DNA of 64,000 nucleotides from Pardosa pseudoannulata. Its lineage: Eukaryota; Arthropoda; Arachnida; Araneae; Lycosidae. Shown piece by piece: positions 34,001 to 43,650 of the stretch. The stretch spans positions 49,361,404-49,425,403 of the forward strand of contig CM063502.1 of the NCBI GenBank assembly GCA_032207245.1, read 5' to 3'. The notes beneath the pieces are model-generated. The model was not told the origin of the DNA, did not search any database, and saw nothing but the letters and a program-made list of their open reading frames with translations. Positions within the stretch are counted from its first letter, which is position 1. Each line of letters begins with the position of its first letter. The position numbers and the translations under genes were made by a program.

Positions 34001-36243
34001 TTTTAATACTGTATGTTTTTTTCAATCTAATTTTGATACACATGAAATTTGAAATCAACAGTTTCAGTGTTTTGCATGTTATTTACGTATACATTTCCAA
34101 ATGAAGGGCTTTCTTTAACAAATAAAACTTTAAATAGGTTTGTTTTTCATGAATTTCGTGCAATAAAAATGCTAAGGCATTTTTTATATCTAATATAAGT
34201 ATTAAATATTTTATACAGGTTTTCTATAATCTATAGGATAATTTCTAGGTATAAAATTATCAATCAGTTGCTTTTTTTATAACCAAATATATAAAAGAAA
34301 CTGTCAAATTTCTTTGTTTTTTGGATAAATATAAGTAATTTTTTAATAAAATTTAATATTAGAGACACCTAAAATTCCATGCAAAGTCTTGTGCAGAAAG
34401 ATTTGGTTAATCTCAAATAAATTAACAAGGAAAAATATTAATAATTTAAAAAGTTATAAAAATTTTTAAAAAATCTAAAAAATTAAATTTTGCTGAATAT
34501 TTTTTGCATGAATATGCTTTAATTTGGATTCTAAAATATGAAACAGTTACAAAGTTTATTTTAAAACTTAACATAAAATTTTTTTAAAGGGTACCATGTT
34601 CTCTTAAATGCTTTGCACTAATTTTTAAACCTGGTTGGGGGAAGGGGGAAAATAATGGAGGCCCCTAAAAGCTTATGCAAGTATTGAAATATTATAGAGA
34701 GATATTATCTATAAAAAATAGCAAAAATTGTTTTTCGCAAATAATAGAATTTTATTTAAAATCCATGTTTGAGGATTAGTTTCAGTACTTATTAGCCAAA
34801 TCTTAAAACTTTCGAAAAAGATGCAAAATCAAGTGTTAAAGCGATTTTCTTAACATTCTTTACAATTTTTTAAAACTTTATTTACAGTTTTTTTAACCTT
34901 CTTTACTATTTTCTTAACATTCTTTACTATTTTCTCAATATTCTTTACAATTTTCCTAACATTGTTTACTATTTTCTTAGTTACAGGTAATCATCCATGG
35001 GATAGATTGTCTCTTATAGAAAATATCATTCAGTTTCGTAACTATCTTCTGCACACTCGTTCAATATTTATGAGCACCTAAAATGTTTATATAGACAGTA
35101 GGTAGCAGCAGCAACAACAACAAAAAAGTTTATTCTAAATTAAGTTTATTCCTGGAAGTATAATTTTCCAGGAAGTCGCTTTGAATGTAAAAAATGTTGA
35201 TTACTCTTTTTCTAGACAGGGATATTTGTTTAACCCTTAATTTGACAAGATGTTTTTTCAAATATCGATTAAAAATATATTTAAATAAATAATAACAACA
35301 ATAAAAATAATAATAATTTAAATAATAATAATAATAATTAATAATATATAATATATTTAATATAGTTTATATTATCGATAAGAATATATATTTATTATAA
35401 AGATTTTATCTATTTGGTTGTTCGTTGTAGCGGACTTAGCCAACTTAAGGGTAAGATGTAATTGTCATGTTAAACTGTGGTGGCAAAAATATAAGAATTG
35501 GAGTGATTGTGCGATTGATTTTTCTTTTATTTGGAAAAAATAAATATCATTTAAGATTATTATATTCTCTAACTTAAACTAGGCAATTTAATTGTTGAAC
35601 TTCTGTTATTCTCTAAATTATTGTCATGTTTTAAGTTATAACATTTTTAAAGCAAATTTTAAAGGAATTAAAATATTTAGAGGAAACTAGAGAAAATTAT
35701 TTCTAAGGTTTAATTTACTAAGGTTTAATTATTTTAAATAGTATGCTATATTACATAACAATATTTATCATGACTTTCAAAGCTTAAAATGTTTTCTTTA
35801 GATAAACTGAAATTGATTGATACAACTTTCAATACTTATTGTATAAGCAGGTAATGAAAACTTAACCTATAGCCTTTGAAACCCATCTCACATGCAGTAG
35901 GAGATAACGAAATTCATATTTGCAGATACTTATCATCAAATAAGACATTGATCTTATTTGCAGATAACACATTGAGCAGTCTCCAAAAATGACAGTAGAT
36001 TGCAATTTTTTTCATACTTTACAATTTTTTAGTTAAACACTGCAACACAAATGGTCGTCATTTACTGGCATTCTTAGTTTAAACAAAATAATTTCTAAAA
36101 TTTTCTTACCTTATAAAAGGGATATATGGGCTAACATCACCTCTAAGAACAGCAATAATGAAGCACATGACGAGACCAAATGAGAACACTATACCCAAGG
36201 TGATGGGGATATAGTTAATTCTCATAAAGGACCAGGGTGCCAT
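21852..36243 (-). CDS. DRAM-like gene A (Frag1/DRAM/Sfk1 family), six coding exons
   Basis: Joining exons 36243-36110, 26360-26293, 26186-26044, 25948-25771, 23902-23817 and 22052-21852 on the minus strand gives an uninterrupted 269-residue protein. Every intron begins GT and ends AG. Family landmarks seen: N-terminal hydrophobic segment (about 12-33) then RGDVSPYIPFIS (34-45), ETGAKFPEAGLFS (46-58), a helix ending VVVAAYP (109-115), YNGKMICHIRLTI (152-164), H-W plus a charged loop (193-203), and SSIMEW leading into the last helix and FVREFRKV (211-236). About six membrane segments are predicted by eye. Vertebrate DRAM1/DRAM2 are lysosomal membrane proteins linked to autophagy, and TMEM150 proteins belong to the same superfamily; assignment to DRAM rather than TMEM150 is an inference from the CHIR and EW motifs. 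The acidic C-tail (250-256) is family-variable. The least certain point is the exon 5 acceptor. Intron 1 is about 9.7 kb. Confidence 0.85.
22776..23353 (-). repeat. Dispersed repeat X, inverted copy of 58909-59478
   Basis: On the minus strand it begins GTTTAAGGATTCCTTCAACT and follows the copy at 58909 through landmarks such as TTGCTTGAAAATGTATTATG and AATATTTAGTCGAAAAATAT to TTAATAATTC. It lies in gene A intron 5. No coding sequence recognised. Confidence 0.75.
23354..23445 (-). mobile_element. Truncated piggyBac-type left end (family 1)
   Basis: On the minus strand: TTAA, CACTAGATTTACGGATGTTG, then CTATTTTTACTAAAGTAAGC and AATTGAAGTTTTTTGCAAAG, matching the left ends at 8347 and 59527. It then switches abruptly into repeat X. 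Confidence 0.75.
23817..23902 (-). CDS. Gene A coding exon 5 (short)
   Basis: An 86-nt exon placed by frame, splice sites and homology. The acceptor TTTCTTTAG|TG keeps phase 1 and makes TM5 one continuous helix (residues 162-182). The donor AAA|GTAACC is in phase 0. It encodes the loop ending HWSGRKTPKDK, which leads into GF in exon 6 and resembles the HW-(x)n-DKGY segment of vertebrate DRAM2. An alternative acceptor at 23965 (AACAG|GA) also keeps frame and would add 21 residues, but it would place an arginine inside the membrane helix. Confidence 0.65.
24383..25138. mobile_element. hAT-like nonautonomous element, interrupted by a SINE
   Basis: The ends are CAGGGCCGTAACTGGGCG and, inverted from the right, CAGGGCCTTAACTAGG. 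Removing the SINE and its duplication puts ATGCCTAA directly before the left CAGGG, and ATGCTTAA follows the right end (25139-25146): an 8-bp target duplication with one difference, as hAT elements make. The interior has no intact transposase. Confidence 0.8.
24388..24562 (+). mobile_element. Full-length SINE inside the hAT terminus
   Basis: Head GCCGAACGATGGCCGGATGG, B-box GGGTTCGGATCCCACTATGG, body and CCCAAACCAAG tail. It is flanked by TAACAGGG at 24380-24387 and 24563-24570, created when the SINE entered the first bases of the hAT element. Confidence 0.85.
25771..25948 (-). CDS. Gene A coding exon 4
   Basis: A 178-nt exon with acceptor TTATTTCAG|ATG. It encodes TM4 (GLAHMIGANILFLGGVVYAA), QTAVSYRMTPYYNGK, and CHIRLTIT at the start of TM5. 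The donor ATCA|GTATCC is weak, but it falls at the same position and phase (1) as the gene B exon 4 donor, which supports it. Without splicing the frame would stop within a few codons. Confidence 0.8.
26044..26186 (-). CDS. Gene A coding exon 3
   Basis: A 143-nt exon with acceptor TTTAG|G and donor CCG|GTAAAG. It carries the end of TM2 (LSAMLVRYLIV), a short polar loop with several Arg/Asp residues (DELNRSIDRAIDILNR), and TM3 ending MVVVAAYP. The matching exon of gene B is 146 nt and also ends AAYP in phase 0. Confidence 0.85.
26293..26360 (-). CDS. Gene A coding exon 2
   Basis: A 68-nt exon with acceptor TTCACAG|T and donor ATTG|GTAAGT. It completes the serine codon from exon 1 and reads ETGAKFPEAGLFSLL, the conserved S-[DE]-T-G-x-x-P-E-x-G-x-F motif of DRAM proteins, then enters TM2. 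Its length equals exon 2 of gene B. It ends in phase 1. Confidence 0.85.
27006..27081. repeat. About 76-base imperfect inverted repeat
   Basis: Arms GCAATGGGAATTATTACC and GTAAATAATTCCCATGTG are near complements. It lies in gene A intron 1 and is probably a small MITE. Confidence 0.5.
28498..28815. repeat. Two-unit diverged tandem repeat
   Basis: Units of about 135 and 180 bases share TGCCGTGATCTATGTAATTA / TGCCATGATCTGCATAACTA, AGCATTTAT, GGAGGCC, AAGATTT-GGGG and G-CTA-TGCC-C-TTGC-AGT-TGATAAT. GC-richer than the surroundings. Family unknown. Confidence 0.65.
31192..32110. mobile_element. TTAA-flanked element, 919 bp (family GGTATCCGT)
   Basis: TTAA at 31188-31191 and 32111-32114. Inverted ends GGTATCCGTATACGTT and GGTATCCGTCTACGTT (15 of 16 alike). 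The interior is AT-rich and shows no transposase frame, so it is a nonautonomous piggyBac-type candidate. Confidence 0.75.
32208..32371. mobile_element. TTAA-flanked MITE, 164 bp (family CCCTTAGCGC)
   Basis: TTAA on both sides. Ends CCCTTAGCGCTCCC and, inverted, TCCTTAGTGCTTCG. The interior contains a long foldback: CTCCGCTACGGAGCTAAATG and its approximate complement around GCATGATTAGC / GTAATCATGC. Confidence 0.75.
32399..34214. repeat. Tandem duplication of about 0.8 kb; second copy holds a MITE
   Basis: 32399-33194 and 33195-34214 start with the same GTCAAAGCAATTGGTTAGTG. They are almost identical for roughly 600 bases, then diverge by indels and substitutions before both end in TTAAATATTTTATA. 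The second copy is longer mainly because of the 234-bp insertion at 33344-33577. Confidence 0.92.
33344..33577. mobile_element. TTAA-flanked MITE (family CCYTTTCGTGGGCT) with preserved empty site
   Basis: Ends CCTTTTCGTGGGCT and, inverted, CCCTTTCGTGGGCT; TTAA at 33340-33343 and 33578-33581. The other duplicate has a single TTAA at 32544-32547 in otherwise the same sequence, so insertion duplicated exactly TTAA. A 73-codon frame over it is not transposase-like. Confidence 0.93.
34848..34980. repeat. Pyrimidine-rich minisatellite, unit about 22 bases
   Basis: Five to six imperfect repeats of TTCTTTACTATTTTCTTAACA, in gene A intron 1. Confidence 0.8.
36110..36243 (-). CDS. Gene A coding exon 1 (start codon, TM1)
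   Basis: The ATG is at 36243-36241. The exon encodes 44 residues plus two bases of a serine codon, starting MAPWSFMRINYIPIT and ending GDVSPYIPFI. The donor reads AAG|GTAAG, a strong site, phase 2. Just upstream on the minus strand is a pyrimidine-rich tract and TATAG|AAAG before the ATG, so the 5' UTR is probably split by an intron. The first helix and the GxVxPYxPxI segment are typical of DRAM N-termini. Confidence 0.85.
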
Positions 36244-36835
36244 CTTTCTATAAAAAGAGGTAAGACAAATTTAGTTTGCTATGTTACAAAGTAAAAATGT
36301 GAGACTCCTTACATCTTGACATAATTACAGCATTTTGAGATAAAACAGTGACTGCGATAAGTAACAATAGAACTCTTACACAGCAAAACTTACACTTTCC
36401 GGGGTGATAGCCTTTAAAAAGCATTTTTGTAAATTATCAACTTACAGTTTGGAAGCTTTGTAAATATATAAAATGAAGTATGACTCGTAAAATGTTTTTA
36501 AACATAATATTTTCAAGTTTTAAAATATTTCTTTAACTTAAATTTTTGATAATTTTTAGACGTTATTTTGTTGACTGATCAAATAAAGAATTTACAGGAA
36601 TTGCTTTTACGTGCTGTACACTTAATTTCGAAGAAAAACTTCTTTTTCAGACTGCAGAATGAACAATATTTGTCACAGAAATACAAGTAATGAAACTTTT
36701 CTCTCTAGATACATTATGTGGACTATGTAATACTACCCCTATTGACTTTTATAGGAATTATTTGATCTATAGCTGAATATCACGATATATCACCCGATAA
36801 CCCCCCTCAAACCTAATCTAATATAGAACCGGCTC

Positions 36836-36853
36836 TGTATGTATGTATGTATG

Positions 36854-36885
<32 letters not shown>

Positions 36886-36890
36886 TATGT
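36836..36890. repeat. (GTAT)n(AT)n(AC)n microsatellite
   Basis: GTAT units followed by TA and then CA dinucleotides, about 0.6 kb upstream of gene A coding exon 1. Confidence 0.9.
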
Positions 36891-37878
36891 AAGAATATAT
36901 AATCATACATACACACATACATGACTGTCATTTTTAGAAAAACCTGCATCAGAAAAAATGAGTGACTGAAATGTGTAGCAAAATTTGTACCATCAACTTT
37001 TAGCTATTACTTTTATTAACATGGTTTAATCAATTACTAATCTTTTTTTCTGTGCAAAGTATAGAAAAAGGTGTAGGGTTTAGGTTCTCTCGTGCAGTAT
37101 CTAATATATATGCTCGGGAAACACCGGATTCTTCTGTTAGTAAGTAATAAATAGGAGCATTAGTCTAGATCCATTTTAAAATTATAATTAAAATGTTGCA
37201 AATGCTTTTTACTCAAAAATAAAAAGAAACATGCCTGTAATTTGTAAACGAAACAGTAAGTCAGATTGTTTATACTGACTGGTATAATAAGATAATATGT
37301 GAGCTAATAAGATCTTTTAGCTATGTGTGGATCATGAAAATATATTGATATGAAACGGCAATACAGCTGATACGTTGCTATAAATTATGAAACTGAATAT
37401 TTGCTCTTTAATTTTTAAGTTAATAATAAAAGCAAATATTCATTTTGATAACATTTTTAAAATATATAAAAAAATCATGATTTAAAACATCACCAATGAT
37501 ATTTAAATGCCGTCAATAGGTTAAGACGAAAATGGATTTTTAAAGCCGCACTGACCTTCTTAAAGTGGTCAATTTTGTTTTTAATAAATCTTATTAAACA
37601 CTTAATATGATGCTAGAAATGTTTGTATAGGAGGCAAAATTTTAAAAATAAATTACTAATTATTTTAGTAATTTTTAAATATTAACTTTTTCAAAAATAG
37701 TTTAATTAAAAATGCTTTATATATGATTTATATTAAATTTTATACATGATTTGGCCATTTTACTTATAAAGTACCTTTTTGACCTTAAAATAAAACTTCT
37801 TATTGTAGCCATTCATGTATATAAAGTGAAAGTATGCAAATATTAAATATATAATTTTTTTTGTATAATTTTTAAAAT

Positions 37879-38343
37879 CAGGTTTCTCAAAGTGTTTCAC
37901 TGAACCCTAGGGTTCCTCAATGATCCTTAAGGAGTTTCTGGGGAGTTTTTTAAACACCATTAAAATTGTAAAGAAAATCCGAAAAGTCATTCTGTAATTT
38001 TTTACTAATCCCTTACATCGATTTAATATAGTAAATAATACATCATAAACACTACAATAGAAAAGAGAAAAGGGATGTGACAATAAGCTATTTAAACCAC
38101 AGGCGATAGTAAAGCAAAAGAAGGGGTGAAATATTCATAATGTACCATTTTTGCTTCCACGTTATTTTTTGTATTATCTATTTTTTTAAACTACGTTATA
38201 TTGTTTAATTTTTGTGTGTATGTCTAATCAGATATAAATAATAGGCTCTTAGTTTATCGTTAGTAATATTCATTCAGGGGTTCCTCGGTAATATATGTGG
38301 TAAAAAAAATGTGTCGTGGGATAAAAAGCTTGAGAACCACATG
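37879..38343. mobile_element. hAT-like element with 8-bp TSD
   Basis: Left end CAGGTTTCTCAAAGTG; right end inverted CATGTGGTTCTCAAGC. Flanks TTTAAAAT (37871-37878) and TCTAAAAT (38344-38351) agree at 7 of 8 bases. It contains CCCTAGGGTTCCT and GGGGTTCCTCGG motifs near the ends. No transposase. Confidence 0.75.
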
Positions 38344-38351
38344 TCTAAAAT

Positions 38352-40217
38352 ATACTTTCTATGATCAAAGACTAACTAACTTTTAAAACTAACTTTTACT
38401 TTCTATGATCAAAGAAAAGTAGTGGATAAATTTTAAAGGCATGTGACAGTTTGAAATGCGTTTTAAGTGTTTGAAATATTCATGGAATACAAATTTTTGT
38501 CTTGAAAAAAGATTAAAGTTATTATTAGTAATAATTTTAAAGTATGATGGGCAATAATTATGTTTAATATTGGATGAGGAATATTATATGACATTGTGCT
38601 TCTCCTTTTTAGTTTCATTTTACAATTAAATGAGAAGATAATTTTAAATTTTGACTCCAGTTTCACCTAGCCGAAAGTCCCTAATCTCCTTAAAGCTTTT
38701 TATCAATCTCTAATTGACTCTTTTGAAATTTAGGCATACTAATAATTTATCTTTCAAAGGATAGTGGTGAAAATTTAGCGTTGTGATGTTAAAATATTTA
38801 CGGTTGTGGAATTTTAAATTTATTTAAAAAATTATTAAACTGCTTTGAAAAAGTTATTTACGCAACTTTTTCTATAGGAATTAATTTTTTTTATCATACA
38901 ATTTGGATATTTTAGTTAATGATATGTTTTGAGATATAATATGAAATTTTCTTCATAAAGAGAAAGAATTTCAATAAAATAGTAATTTTTTTCCCAGTTG
39001 AAAAACCTGTGTACTTCAAATTATGTGTCAAATATCCTATAAAGTATGTTTTACAACAACTCTTTACGGTTCGAATTTAAAATCTATACAAAATATATTT
39101 TTTTAAATTTAAAATGAATAAAGCAATTATAAATTGTGTAAAAAGCATTTCAGTGTTATGAAATGCAAATTTTATTGTTAAAAAAAAAGAAAATTCAAAA
39201 TGAATAATGCATAATTAACTCTCTTAGTGCTAAGTTAAACTTTCCTAAATGTTCTGTATATCGGCAGTGAAACTAACAATTTTGTATCTAATTATATTTT
39301 GAGCATGCTTTTGATAGAAAATAGTTATTAACATTTTACGTAATACTAATTATCTATAATTTAACATCATTTAGGGCTAATGAGACAGGCTTGCATTGCC
39401 CAGTGTTATCTTAAATATTCATAGCAATAAAATCCATAGCAAAATGTATTTCGTCATTTTATTGTAGAATTTCATCGATGATGAAAGTAATTATCTATTA
39501 GAGAAATTTATAAAATCTGATACGTAATTGGTTAAAAACTTCTCTAAAAACAGTTACAATTATTTTAAAATTTATAAAAAGTATCTAAAGGCGACAAACT
39601 TTCAACTGGGAAAATTTTCTTTGAAAATTCGATATTTTCATTGAATTATGAAATACGGCTGAAAAAATGAAACAGATTTCTTTTAATTTAAATCATTCTG
39701 TAATGCATAAAATTTTTAAAACTTACAATGAAGATGTTCTAATAATTACATTTAATATTTCTCAAATACTGTTATCGTATTATATAAATACATGAAGCAT
39801 TCCAGGTGTATTTTTAATTAGATCAATTTTAAATTTATCAGTTTTTTGCTTATCAATATATAAAATTAGTTTATTAAACATACTGTATTTTAAATACAAA
39901 CTTGTCAATGTTTTATTCGTATTGTCATTTTCATGTTTTAACTTTTTTAAAACATGAAATAGACACAATTGAATATTTTTATCTCTTATTTTACAACAAA
40001 ATTGACAAATTTCATACAGGATAAAATTTTCCTATCATTATATTGATATTTTCTGAAAATCTTATAATAATACTCTTCTAAAGTCTATATGGTCTTCTAT
40101 AACTAAAATACGTTATGTAATGTGTAAAAAGCATCTACATTAAGTACTTACTATAAAGACTATAAAGCTAATTTAGATACAATACATTTTTAAAGAACCA
40201 ATTTATCTTTTAATTTT

Positions 40218-40220
<3 letters not shown>
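38352..40220. other. AT-rich, no recognised feature
   Basis: Short random-looking frames only. Confidence 0.4.

Positions 40221-40280
<60 letters not shown>
40221..40280. repeat. (TA)n microsatellite
   Basis: About 60 bases of alternating TA. Ile-Tyr repeat frames across it are artefacts of the repeat. Confidence 0.95.
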
Positions 40281-40282
<2 letters not shown>

Positions 40283-40434
40283 CGTTAATAATATCGGGCA
40301 TCCTGACAAAATTAATTTTAAAAGTTCGCTGAAGTTTCTAAAAGTTTCTCTAAAATAAACATTATCAGCTTGAAAAAACATTTAATATAAAGAAAGAGAA
40401 TATTGACAGTACATTTATATTAACAAATTTAGTC

Positions 40435-40830
40435 TGGTACTAATTTATTATATATACCAGGTACATATTTCTCAAACTTCAGTTAGCATTAATATAATTA
40501 AACTTTTATTACCAATAATAAAATTAGTTTATTGCACTTCATTATAAGAAGCTAATTTTTTATATCGTAATTTAAACGCTTTTAAATAAATATACTGCTA
40601 ATGACTGCTTTAATAAATATATTGCTAAAGTCCTCTATTGCATTAATAAAAAAAGTTTTTATAAAACAAAAAATATGAACTAATAGTTCCTATAAACATG
40701 AAATTAACTTTATATTACTGTTACAATTATGATCTGGTACTTACTTATACACAGGGGCACACATTTGTCACACTTTAACTAACGTTAATATACTTAAATT
40801 TTCAATTATTTCCTTAGAAGTCATTACAAG
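40435..40830. repeat. Possible old tandem repeat with about 300-bp spacing
   Basis: 40435 (GTCTGGTACTAATTTATTAT, then CACTTCAGTTAGC-TTAATATA-TTAAA-TTT) resembles 40735 (ATCTGGTACTTACTTATACA and onwards). The two lie about 300 bases apart. Confidence 0.4.
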
Positions 40831-41167
40831 AGGCCCTTCGCTGGCAACCACTTCTTACCCGCATACGATTTAATCGGCAGAGTGTCTAGAATTTCTCTCT
40901 TAAGTTATAGGATGATAAATCGGAGATGTCCGTTTCAAGACCTTGAGAAACGAGTTTTTCTTTATTTTTGCTTCATTTTTCTTTCACCAATATAAAATTA
41001 GGTGCACCTCGTGATATCAGATGGGAATTTTTACCGAAGAGAACTGTGACATTTGCTAGATCCACTATCGTAATTTGGAAATGTTTATGTATGTATTTAT
41101 TAAGCAAAATATGTACTACGTTTGCTAACAATAGTAACTACATCTAAACTATTTATAATAACTAGGG

Positions 41168-41169
<2 letters not shown>

Positions 41170-41214
<45 letters not shown>

Positions 41215-41343
41215 GTGTGTGTATGTGAAGACACAGGCGTAGGTCTCGGCCAAATTAGTATTTGTGTTTCAAAAAATTATCTGTGGAGCTCCAAAACAGA
41301 GGTATACATGCACGAGCACGTATATAAATATATACATATACAC

Positions 41344-41382
<39 letters not shown>

Positions 41383-41417
41383 TATACATATATATACATA
41401 TATATATATATATATAC

Positions 41418-41500
<83 letters not shown>

Positions 41501-42108
41501 GTGTGTGTATGTGAAGACACAGGCGTAGGTCTCGGCCAAATTAGTATTTGTGTTTCAAAAAATTATCTGTGGAGCTCCAAAACAGAGGTATACATGCACG
41601 AGCACGTATATAAATATATACATATACACATATATACATATATATGCATCCTTATACATATATATATATATATCCTTATACACATATATACATATATATA
41701 CGCATATATATACACATATACACATATATATATATACATATATATACATATATATACATATATATACATATATACACATACATATATACACATACATACA
41801 TATATACATACATACATACATATATGCATACATATATACATATATACATATATATATATACATATATACATACATATATACATAGATATACATATACACA
41901 TATATGCATATGCACATATATACATATGCACATATATACATATGCACATATACACATATGCACATACATATGCACATATACACATATACACATATACACA
42001 TATACACATATACACATGCACAGATGCATATATACAGTTATACATATATACATATATACATATATATACACACACTTACATACATACATATAAGCACATA
42101 TATATAAA
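41170..42108. repeat. Large TA/TATACA microsatellite block with a 286-bp internal duplication
   Basis: Alternating TA and ATATAC/ACATAT runs fill 41170-41211, 41321-41497 and 41612-42108. Between them is a unique segment present twice (41212-41320 and 41498-41606) with no difference that I can see. All long Tyr-Ile frames here are repeat translations. Confidence 0.95.
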
Positions 42109-42539
42109 ATTATCTTTGCTTTTTTTCAGTCTTTAATTTGTACTGCAAATATGACATATCATGTAATATAAAATTAAAAATGAAGGTCAGTTTAAGAATT
42201 TATATGTATTGATAGATAAATGAAGGGAAAATGAATGACGACAGAATAATAGAATCATGATAAGAAAAAAACAAAAAGATGTTGATTGACACATGTTCTG
42301 TAACCTAAATCTGAAAAAGGTGGAACAAACTAATAGAATTTTGAACAGCTAAATCTATTTTACTATTTGAAACTACGATCTATAAATGCATTATTTATAA
42401 AAGTTTGAAATAAAAAATAATTAAATATAATTTTTTTTTCAAATTTGAATTTCTTCTCTCATATTTTAAACTGAAGAAAAAAAATAAATCTAGTTCTATA
42501 CAATCTTATTTTTAACTGGTTCATTGTAGTAAAAATTTG

Positions 42540-43650
42540 TTTTGAAATCATTTATAGAATTCATCTGAAGTTTAAGTATATTTTAGAGAACAATATATAC
42601 GTTATAAATACTGTAGTTGACCTTTTATAAGAAAAATAATTTTTAAAATTTCGATTTTATTAAACTGATTTCATCATTTTCTTTGTAATAACAGACTTAC
42701 AAATGGTTTGAGAGAATTGAGAAGAAACACTTATTTTTAAAATAAAGTTAAAATTGTTTCATAGTTTTAAACTGACAGTTTAAGCGTAAAATCCCAACAT
42801 TATTAAAAATTATACATATTTATCAGTATTAATAAATATAACTCTGTATATTGATATATCTGAACTATTTAAGTGGGTACTATCTACCATTTAGTACTTC
42901 AGTAATAAATACAGCACATGCATTATTATAAAAATTTCTAAATTACTAGACATTTCATCGTTTTCATCGTTATGCAAACTTACAAATGATTCAGGAAAAT
43001 TTAGAGGAAAACAATAGTTTAAACTAAAATTAAGTTCGTTTCAAATTTTTGCCATGAAAATTCAAAACTAAAATTACAGAAACTTTTAAAAGAAATTGGT
43101 ATATTTTGATTAGAAGTAATAAATATTGATGTTTTATTATAAGTAATATCATAATAATTACTTATCGGATATTATATTGATATAGGCCATAAATATTAAT
43201 GTAAAGTTATAATATATTAGCAGTAATATAATACATTAATGTTATAATAGTTTAGTGGAATCTTAAATTATAAAAATATATTAATATATTTTACCTTTTT
43301 AATGAGATATAATCTACTATTCAGAATCTTCAGTATTAACACTAAATTTACACTCAATTTCAATATACATTGAATTAAATTACAAAACCAGTTGTTTGAC
43401 TTCCTTAATATTTTACAATGTATGCAAATAATAGAAATAGTAGATTATATTTTATTAAACATTATTCTTCCTTCATATTTGAAATAAAAGTACATTAGTT
43501 TCCTTGTTTTGCAATAGCAATTCAAGCATAAAATTACAGAAATGTTTTAATCGTAAATTTTAATGAGGATACATAAATGCAATAATATGTTAATGTAATT
43601 TACCTTTTTAAGTGGATATCATCAACTGCTCAAGTTTGAATCTTCTGGTC
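42540..43650. repeat. Possible diverged repeats with similar blocks
   Basis: Three related blocks occur near 42876, 43293 and 43605 (T-TTTAAGTGG-TA-TATC-AC-ATT-AG-like). Blocks with GACTTACAAATGGTTTGAG and AACTTACAAATGATTCAGG occur near 42696 and 42977. The pattern suggests an old tandem array; period about 300-400 bases, uncertain. Confidence 0.3.

Larger units (their letters stand above)
26361..36109 (-). other. Gene A intron 1 (about 9.7 kb)
   Basis: This interval lies between two supported coding exons and shows no further DRAM-like coding. It holds an 80-base inverted repeat near 27006, a diverged tandem repeat at 28498-28815, three TTAA-flanked elements at 31192-33577, a tandem duplication at 32399-34214 and a pyrimidine-rich minisatellite at 34848-34980. 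Open frames inside it are short, AT-rich and resemble nothing I know. Confidence 0.7.

Noticed and set aside
41122..42136. Open frames up to 290 codons of alternating Ile, Tyr, His and Thr
   Set aside because: They are translations of TA/TACA microsatellites, open on both strands at once. The same holds for 51787-52296, 40190-40381 and 46155-46349.
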